DNA of 12,201 bases from Anaerolineae bacterium (GTDB taxonomy: Bacteria; Chloroflexota; Anaerolineae; B4-G1; SLSP01), in contig JAFGKB010000038.1 of the NCBI GenBank assembly GCA_016928755.1, positions 1 to 12,201 on the forward strand. The letters are read 5' to 3'. The notes under the pieces are model-generated. The model did no database searches. It was not told the DNA's origin and saw only the letters and a program-made list of their open reading frames with translations. Shown here piece by piece: positions 7,497-12,201 of the stretch. Position 1 is the first letter of the stretch. Every line of letters starts with the position of its first letter. A program made the translations under genes and the position numbers.

Positions 7497-7606
7497 TAAA
7501 CTAATTCGTGTCCTGCAGTTGTTATTCATTATGATTTTAATCGTGTTTTGTAATCGGTGTTTTTCGATTGCAATTACCATCACGATGGTAGATAAAGTAT
7601 ACACAA
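7497..7606. other. AT-rich gene-free spacer
   Basis: Together with the repeats to its left, this is part of a stretch of about 520 bases (7165-7688) without a supported gene. The only structure seen is a perfect inverted repeat TACCAT-CACG-ATGGTA at 7575-7590. A minus-strand open frame crossing 7371-7634 is built from repeat sequence and is not credible as a gene. Confidence 0.6.
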
Positions 7607-7645
7607 AAACCCGGCTTTTGCTGTTAAGGCACAAAAGCCGGGTTT
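7607..7645 (-). terminator. Rho-independent terminator of the ABC transporter operon
   Basis: A perfect 14-bp stem (7607-7620 with 7632-7645) encloses an 11-base loop. Read on the minus strand, it ends in GCCGGGTTTTTGTG, so a T run follows the GC-rich stem. It lies 44 bases after the YesL-like gene's stop codon, as expected for the end of the operon coming from the right. Confidence 0.9.
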
Positions 7646-7688
7646 CTGCTACTGAATTAAGGAGGAAACGAAAACCGAAATCCGAAAA

Positions 7689-8312
7689 TCAGCCCCCTAC
7701 AGACTGTAAACGGTAGTTATGTAAGCGGTCAATAACCGCGTGATTGCCCACCAGGGCCAGAAAAACTCCTCCGGCGGCGGCAGAAATCATAAACAATAGA
7801 ACTCCCAGGGCCAACAAAGCAGCAACCAGGGATGCCAACAAAACGGAGAACCCAAGATTACGGCCTAACATCATTGCCCCATTGCGAAAAGCCAGCCGTA
7901 AATCCGGCTCTTCTTGTTCAAAAAGAAAGCCCAATACAAAAATCTGCAACCACAGCCAGATGAGTAACGCGGCGATAAAGCCTCCCTGGGCAAAGCGTCC
8001 CCAATCTGAAGGGAAGAGATGCCCTACCAAGACAATATCACCACCCAGAAGAAAGAGCAGGAACAGGTTGATGACGCCCCACCGCCAGCCTAACCACCGA
8101 TACCGGCGTAGTCCCTCCCAAAAATCTTCCGGGCCGGTAGGTTCATCATGGGCAATGCGATTGGCTATATAGAACAAAGCCAGTGTCGCCGGGGGAGCCG
8201 GAACAACTAACAAAAGACTGAGCATCCACAGCAGATTGCAAATGGCAATCGTCCACAGGTTCCCCCAGCTATCACGCAATGCAGTTTTTAAAACTTTAAA
8301 GGCATCCAGCAC
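7689..8312 (-). CDS. YesL-like (DUF624) integral membrane protein
   Basis: A 207-residue hydrophobic protein with about six membrane segments (roughly 20-38, 40-53, 77-98, 111-131, 152-175 and 176-195). The first two helices and the following PEDFWEGLRRYRW (61-73) match the pattern of the YesL/DUF624 family, which is about this length and is typically encoded beside carbohydrate ABC importers. Its biochemical role is not established; assembly or regulation of the transporter has been assumed from context only. The start is GTG at 8312, two bases after the TAA of the upstream permease, with GGGG five bases before it, so the two genes are probably translationally coupled. A terminator follows its stop, making it the last gene of the operon. 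Confidence 0.75.
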   Translation of the reverse strand: MLDAFKVLKTALRDSWGNLWTIAICNLLWMLSLLLVVPAPPATLALFYIANRIAHDEPTGPEDFWEGLRRYRWLGWRWGVINLFLLFLLGGDIVLVGHLFPSDWGRFAQGGFIAALLIWLWLQIFVLGFLFEQEEPDLRLAFRNGAMMLGRNLGFSVLLASLVAALLALGVLLFMISAAAGGVFLALVGNHAVIDRLHNYRLQSVGG

Positions 8313-8314
8313 GG

Positions 8315-9205
8315 TTACCCCTTTACACCGGCGTAAGAGACGCCTTCCATATAATACTTGCTGAACATAAAGAACAGTATCAAGACCGGGATAGCGTTAA
8401 ACATCGCACCTACCAGGGTTAGATTCCACTGAGCCTTATAGTTCTGTTGGAAGACACTGAGAGCAACATTCAACACCCACATCTTGGGCGAATCCAGGTA
8501 TAACAGGGGTTGAACGAAGCTGTTCCACATCCCCTGGAACTGCAAGATAAAGACGGTCAGGAGTGCCGGGCGGGCCAGAGGTAAAACAACATCCTTGTAG
8601 ACTTGCAACTGGCTGGCTCCGTCAATATATGCCGCCTCCTCTAAGTCACGGGGAATGGATTTGAAGAACTGGGTGAGCATAAAAATTCCCCCGGCACTGA
8701 CCATGCCGGGCAAAATCAATGACCAGAATGTATTGAGCAACTTCAGCTTGCCCATCAGCACATAAGCGGGAATCAAAGTCACCGCTCCGGGGATCATCAT
8801 TGTACCCAACATAAAGTTGAACATCATATCCTTGCCGGGGTAATCAAGGCGAGCAAAGGAATAAGCCGCCATTGAGCAGAAGACTACCTGGAGCACGGCC
8901 ACACTTGTGGCCAGGAAGGCAGTGTTAAAGAGCCACCGGGGAAAAGTTCCTCCAGCCCCCAGATCAGTATTCCACACCTTAACCCAGTTCTCGGCCAGCC
9001 ATTCTTTTGGGAAAAATTCCGGCGGATAGGCCGTAATCTCAGCATCAGTCTTAAATGTACCAATGCCGGCCAAGATAAAGGGAGTGAACAATACAATACC
9101 GACAATAATTAACGCCGCATAACGCAAGCCCAGCTCAACGTAATACCGTGAGGGGTGCCGGTTCACATGTGATTTCGTTCCTATTGAATCTGTAGCGACA
9201 GCCAT
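8315..9205 (-). CDS. Carbohydrate ABC transporter permease (MalG / UgpE type)
   Basis: An inner-membrane permease of 296 residues with six predicted helices, one half of the translocation channel of a CUT1-type sugar importer. The ATPase-contacting EAA loop is EEAAYIDGASQLQVYKDVVL (189-208), followed by PLARPA. The C-terminal half ends in MFSKYYMEGVSYAGVKG, a typical MalG-like tail that finishes in the GxKG pattern. I place the start at the ATG at 9205, which has AGGAGG (9212-9217) six bases upstream. An ATG-less extension to 9244 would add 13 residues but overlap the preceding gene without a ribosome site. It lies 13 bases after the first permease gene and directly before the YesL-like gene. 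The sugar cannot be identified from the permease. Confidence 0.94.
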   Translation of the reverse strand: MAVATDSIGTKSHVNRHPSRYYVELGLRYAALIIVGIVLFTPFILAGIGTFKTDAEITAYPPEFFPKEWLAENWVKVWNTDLGAGGTFPRWLFNTAFLATSVAVLQVVFCSMAAYSFARLDYPGKDMMFNFMLGTMMIPGAVTLIPAYVLMGKLKLLNTFWSLILPGMVSAGGIFMLTQFFKSIPRDLEEAAYIDGASQLQVYKDVVLPLARPALLTVFILQFQGMWNSFVQPLLYLDSPKMWVLNVALSVFQQNYKAQWNLTLVGAMFNAIPVLILFFMFSKYYMEGVSYAGVKG

Positions 9206-9211
9206 ACCGCA

Positions 9212-9217
9212 CCTCCT
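9212..9217 (-). promoter_or_regulatory. Shine-Dalgarno site deciding the second permease start
   Basis: AGGAGG on the minus strand, six bases before the ATG at 9205. It overlaps the intergenic gap just after the first permease's stop and rules in favour of the shorter start over 9244. Confidence 0.85.
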
Positions 9218-9218
9218 T

Positions 9219-10460
9219 TTAATACATCTCGGTGCCGCTTTCAATAAAGCGACGCTGAATATATGTAAATATAAAAATAATCACTGCCAGGATAAAGGCT
9301 AACGCCGAAGCGTAACCCATCTGAATTGGGCCTTGCTTGCCTAATGCCTCCGTGTATATCTGATACACAGGGGTTTGAGTCGTCCCCAGAGGGCCGCCGG
9401 CCGTCGCCAAGTAAACTTGGTCGAAGACCTGTAAGGTGCCAATCGTACCGAGAACCACAACCAGCAAAATAATCGGGCGCAGCAACGGCAATGTAATTCT
9501 CCAGAAACGCTGCCAACCGGTAGCCCCATCAATACTGGCAGCTTCATAAATAGCCGGGTTAATATCCTGTAGCGCAGCCAGGAACATCACCATAAAGGTA
9601 GGCGCAGTGGTGAAGATATTCTGGAACATAATAGCCAACCAGGCAATACTTGGCCCACGTAAATACCACTGAGAGGAAGGAATCTTTCCTCCTCCGGCCT
9701 CGACAATAAGTTGAATCAAGCCCCGTGGGTCTTTTAGCCAGTCGACGGCTTGCCAGGTTATGCCGAAGATGCCGAAAAACTTCTCAAATAACAAGTTGAC
9801 ATAACCTGTCTTAAGATAAAACCACATAAAAATCAATGTAATTACTACCGAAGATGTAACACTGGGAGCATAGAACAAGGTACGGAAGAAACGCTGGAAA
9901 CGCATAGGCTTATTCAACAACACGGCCAGTAAAATCGCAGCAGCGGTCTGGAACGGAACAACAATCATCGCATACCACAGGACGTTATGCAGAGCTTGCA
10001 AAAAGTCCTTCTTACTGAATGCCTCGATATAATTCTTCACACCCACAAATCGTGGCTCGGTGAAAATATCATACTCGGTAAACGAAACATAGAAAGCAAA
10101 CAAGATAACGCCAATAGTAAAAGTTAAGGTTACCAGTAAATAAGGGGCCAGGAAAGCATAGCCCGATAATAACTCCCTGCGCCGGCGGGGATTAGGCCAC
10201 GTCTGGCGTACTGTCCGGGCAGCAAACACACCGGCAACCACAGCCACAACAACCATCACACCTAAAAATGGCAAGGCGGACTTTTGTACCTCTGCCATAT
10301 AGCTACTCAATGAAGCCATTACCAATGCCCCACCCTTTGTAGGCGCATTAAGTAGTGCAATCCCCATCAACACAATGAAGATGAATAAGAACGTCACTAT
10401 GGCAGCCACATTGCCAGCTTGCTTGTCTTGGGTTCGGGATATCTCTAGTGATTTCTGCAT
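9219..10460 (-). CDS. Carbohydrate ABC transporter permease (MalF / UgpA type) with extra N-terminal membrane region
   Basis: A 413-residue inner-membrane permease that pairs with the MalG-type subunit. The conserved transport core begins near residue 95 with RRRELLSGYAFLAPYLLV, and the EAA loop is YEAASIDGATGWQRFWRITL (305-324), followed by PLLRP. It ends in YIQRRFIESGTEMY. Standard members are about 290-310 residues. This one carries about 95 extra N-terminal residues with two hydrophobic segments (about 18-38 and 62-82), somewhat like the extra N-terminal helices of enteric MalF, though with no visible similarity. An insertion between the core helices (about 220-270) is also longer than usual. 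The ATG at 10460 has GAGG about eight bases upstream. It follows the binding-protein gene after a 118-base spacer with a hairpin. Confidence 0.93.
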   Translation of the reverse strand: MQKSLEISRTQDKQAGNVAAIVTFLFIFIVLMGIALLNAPTKGGALVMASLSSYMAEVQKSALPFLGVMVVVAVVAGVFAARTVRQTWPNPRRRRELLSGYAFLAPYLLVTLTFTIGVILFAFYVSFTEYDIFTEPRFVGVKNYIEAFSKKDFLQALHNVLWYAMIVVPFQTAAAILLAVLLNKPMRFQRFFRTLFYAPSVTSSVVITLIFMWFYLKTGYVNLLFEKFFGIFGITWQAVDWLKDPRGLIQLIVEAGGGKIPSSQWYLRGPSIAWLAIMFQNIFTTAPTFMVMFLAALQDINPAIYEAASIDGATGWQRFWRITLPLLRPIILLVVVLGTIGTLQVFDQVYLATAGGPLGTTQTPVYQIYTEALGKQGPIQMGYASALAFILAVIIFIFTYIQRRFIESGTEMY

Positions 10461-10511
10461 TCTGCTACCTCACAATCTAACATCACACTAAAAGACACAT
10501 CTTTTACTCCT

Positions 10512-10540
10512 TGGCCCCCTTCTTACCAGCAAGGGGGCCA
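10512..10540. promoter_or_regulatory. Intercistronic hairpin between binding-protein and permease genes
   Basis: A perfect 10-bp GC-rich stem (TGGCCCCCTT/AAGGGGGCCA) with a 9-base loop lies between the binding-protein stop (10579) and the first permease start (10460). On the minus strand it is not followed by a proper T run, so it is more likely a partial terminator or an mRNA-stabilising structure. Such structures are known in other sugar importer operons, where they leave the binding protein more abundant than the permeases. Confidence 0.6.
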
Positions 10541-10578
10541 GGTTCTTCAAAAAAAGGAACTACTCCGTAGACGGTGAT

Positions 10579-12201
10579 TTATTCAGCACTATCCAATGCC
10601 GCTTGGGCTTCCTCCTGAGCCTGGGCAAATGCCTCATCCACATCCTGGTCACGGAGGTAAACACGCTCAAGGGCCTGGGCCACAACATCATTCACTTTGC
10701 CGGTGTTCGGTCCCCAGTAAGCCACACGGCTATCAGGAAGCAATCCACCTTGGGCAATGGCTTTGTCATTGGCATCCACAACCATACCAATCTGGTCAGG
10801 GTGCGTGCTATAGGCAAACCCGGTTTCAACAATCTTGGCCTGATTTTCACGCCCGGTCACGAACATCGCAAAGGCCGCCGCTGCTTTCGGGTATTTTGTA
10901 GCTGCATTCACACCAATGGCGTTGGTGAAGATTACGTCAGCACGAGTCTTGGACCCCTGCGGGACTAATGCCGCCCCCCACTCAACGTCCGGGTAATCCC
11001 GGCGCATCGAGTTAACCATCCAGCCGCCTTCCAAGGTCATCCCCACCAACTCTTTACCGATAGCCTCACCACACCAGCTCGCACCCACATCACTAGCCTG
11101 TACCAAGCTGCCTTCATCATACATATCGAAGATAAATTGTGCCATTTCCTTAACTTCAGGGGTATCGAGAGTTGCAGTAGCGTAGTCCTCGGTAGCATAG
11201 GCCCCACCATTGGAGAAAGCCCAGGGAGCAAAGCGTGCCCAATCGGCATTTTGGCAGAACCCCGCATAATCCGTATTGGCAGCAATAGCATTAGCCGCCT
11301 CACGGAGATCATCCCAGGTCCAATCCTCACCGGGCATAGCAATGCCGGCCGCTTCAAAAGCAGCAGGAATATAGACCAACCCTAGGGTGCCCCAGTCCTT
11401 GGGCAAGCCATAGGTCTGCCCTTCATAGATGAAGATGGTCAACAGGCTCGGAATAAAATCATCGCGGCTCACGCCAGCCTCAGCCATATAGTCATCCAGA
11501 GGTAACAACTGTCCAGAAGCCGCAAAAGCCGTCATCAACTGGTCATCAAGGTAGAAAACGTCGGGAGCGGTGCCACCGGCCATCTGAGCCTTGAGCTTCG
11601 TCTGGAAATCCGCCGGAATTGGCTCGTAGTTAACCGTCACATTCGGATAGATCTCGTTGAAGCGAACAATAGAATCACGGTAGATCTGCTGTTCGGTCTC
11701 ATCACCCCAACCGGAGAATGTAATCTCGGCTCCATCCTCAACCTTCATCACAGCAACCTCACCGCCCTCAGCCGGTTCATCAGAATCCGAGGAAATCGGC
11801 CCGATAGCCTCACCGCCGCCGGTGAGGTACTCAGCCGCCTCTTCCTGGGCCTGGGCAAATGCCTCATCCACATCTTGGTCACCCAGGTAGACACGCTCAA
11901 GAGCCTGGGCCACAGCATCGTTGACTTTGCCAGTATTCGGCCCCCAGTAAGCCACCCGGCTATCAGGAAGTACGCCTCCCTTGGCTATGGCTTTATCGTT
12001 GGCATCCACAACCATATCAATCTGGTCGGGGTGCGTGCTGTAAGCAAAACCGGTCTTAACAATCTCGGCCTGATTTTCACTTCCGGTCACGAACATCGCA
12101 AAAGCCGCCGCCGCTTTCGGGTATTTTGTGGCCGCATTCACACCAATGGCGTTGGTGAAGATTACATCGGCACGGGTCTTAGGACCTTGGGGGATTAACT
12201 C
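10579..12201 (-). CDS. Tandem-fused carbohydrate ABC transporter solute-binding protein (partial, enters from right edge)
   Basis: An open frame of 540 residues that continues beyond the right edge. Its first 125 residues are the C-terminal part of a family 1 solute-binding domain (TRADVIFTNAIGVNAATKYP, then AYSTHPDQ). A linker of about 31 residues rich in Gly, Ser, Glu and Asp follows (about 11826-11734). Then comes a full second binding domain of about 384 residues (11733-10582), starting AEITFSGWGDETEQQIYRDS and containing GGTAPDVFYLDD, GQTYGLPKDWGTLGLVY and EGGWMVNSMRRDYP. Its C-terminal segment repeats the first at about 91% identity (111 of 122 residues, hand count). No stop, signal peptide or lipobox separates the domains, so they form one polypeptide. 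In-frame GTG at 12141 is internal to the first domain and is not the start. It is the first visible gene of the importer operon and should capture an unidentified sugar outside the membrane. Confidence 0.9.
   Translation of the reverse strand, partial: ELIPQGPKTRADVIFTNAIGVNAATKYPKAAAAFAMFVTGSENQAEIVKTGFAYSTHPDQIDMVVDANDKAIAKGGVLPDSRVAYWGPNTGKVNDAVAQALERVYLGDQDVDEAFAQAQEEAAEYLTGGGEAIGPISSDSDEPAEGGEVAVMKVEDGAEITFSGWGDETEQQIYRDSIVRFNEIYPNVTVNYEPIPADFQTKLKAQMAGGTAPDVFYLDDQLMTAFAASGQLLPLDDYMAEAGVSRDDFIPSLLTIFIYEGQTYGLPKDWGTLGLVYIPAAFEAAGIAMPGEDWTWDDLREAANAIAANTDYAGFCQNADWARFAPWAFSNGGAYATEDYATATLDTPEVKEMAQFIFDMYDEGSLVQASDVGASWCGEAIGKELVGMTLEGGWMVNSMRRDYPDVEWGAALVPQGSKTRADVIFTNAIGVNAATKYPKAAAAFAMFVTGRENQAKIVETGFAYSTHPDQIGMVVDANDKAIAQGGLLPDSRVAYWGPNTGKVNDVVAQALERVYLRDQDVDEAFAQAQEEAQAALDSAE
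10608..10971. repeat. Intragenic duplication, second copy
   Basis: Matches 11838-12201 without insertions or deletions at a constant offset of 1230 bases (410 codons). Hand count over 10621-10971 gives 305 of 351 identical bases, about 87%. Many differences are third-position changes, while the protein is about 91% identical. Confidence 0.9.
11838..12201. repeat. Intragenic duplication, first copy (cut by right edge)
   Basis: Partner of 10608-10971. Similarity runs right up to the window edge, so the duplicated unit is probably longer and may cover an entire upstream binding domain. Similarity ends at about 11838, at the start of the linker. Confidence 0.9.

Noticed and set aside
7371..7634. 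Minus-strand 87-codon frame in the repeat region
   Set aside because: It is built from REP-like repeats and part of the terminator, lacks a ribosome site and resembles no protein family.
7744..8172. Plus-strand 142-codon frame
   Set aside because: It is antisense to the YesL-like gene; its Arg/Lys/Pro-rich translation is typical of a shadow frame over a hydrophobic membrane protein.
8315..9244. Longer start for the second permease at 9244
   Set aside because: It overlaps the preceding permease and has no ribosome site, while the ATG at 9205 has AGGAGG at ideal spacing.
10603..10968. Two similar plus-strand frames, 10603-10968 and 11875-12198, that look like paralogous genes
   Set aside because: They resemble each other only because both are antisense to the duplicated binding-protein segment.
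10579..12141. Binding-protein gene starting at 12141
   Set aside because: That codon is a GTG inside NAIGVNAATKYP, which is internal sequence in the second copy; the frame is open to the window edge, so the true start lies outside.
1..12201. tRNA, rRNA or riboswitch
   Set aside because: No cloverleaf, rRNA-like segment or recognisable riboswitch core was seen on either strand by eye; a covariance-model search was not possible.

Overview
The window looks like a piece of a bacterial chromosome, most likely from the Chloroflexota (Anaerolineae, Caldilineae or Ardenticatenia-like). This rests on three signs. There is a secreted C25 protease ending in a YLPVV-type tail of a kind I associate with secreted proteins of that phylum. 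There is a membrane protein combining FecR-like and DUF11 domains. There are palindromic repeats built on CACCCTGAGCGAAGTCGAAG. The phylum call is an inference (about 0.6) and was not checked against any database.

Left part (1-5154, all minus strand): a tightly packed three-gene unit read from right to left. It holds a secreted C25 (gingipain-family) cysteine peptidase (5154-2221), an ECF-type sigma-70 factor whose ATG directly follows the protease stop codon (2220-1591), and a membrane protein that starts inside the sigma gene (about 1604) and runs off the left edge. The last protein has a short cytoplasmic N-terminus, one transmembrane helix, a FecR-like region and at least two DUF11 repeats. 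Its place and layout fit a membrane-bound anti-sigma or sensor partner, so the unit may link a surface protease to envelope-responsive transcription.

Middle part (5155-7688): a short divergent intergenic region leads to a plus-strand membrane fatty acid desaturase (5247-6266) with all three histidine boxes. Convergent to it lies a class I SAM-dependent methyltransferase (7164-6376); an imperfect 21-bp inverted repeat separates the two. Upstream of the methyltransferase is a gene-free stretch of about 520 bp. It carries two identical 60-bp repeats, a REP-like stem-loop, a pair of 37-bp repeats and a strong terminator that belongs to the next operon.

Right part (7689-12201, all minus strand): a carbohydrate-type ABC importer operon read from right to left. 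The order is solute-binding protein (entering from the right edge), a hairpin-containing spacer, MalF/UgpA-type permease, MalG/UgpE-type permease, a YesL-like (DUF624) membrane protein and a Rho-independent terminator. No ATPase gene is present, so a shared ATPase encoded elsewhere is likely. The binding-protein reading frame is the oddest item: it contains the C-terminal third of one binding protein, an acidic Gly/Ser linker, and then a second complete binding domain whose C-terminus is about 91% identical to the first. It is therefore an in-frame tandem fusion with a 410-codon period.
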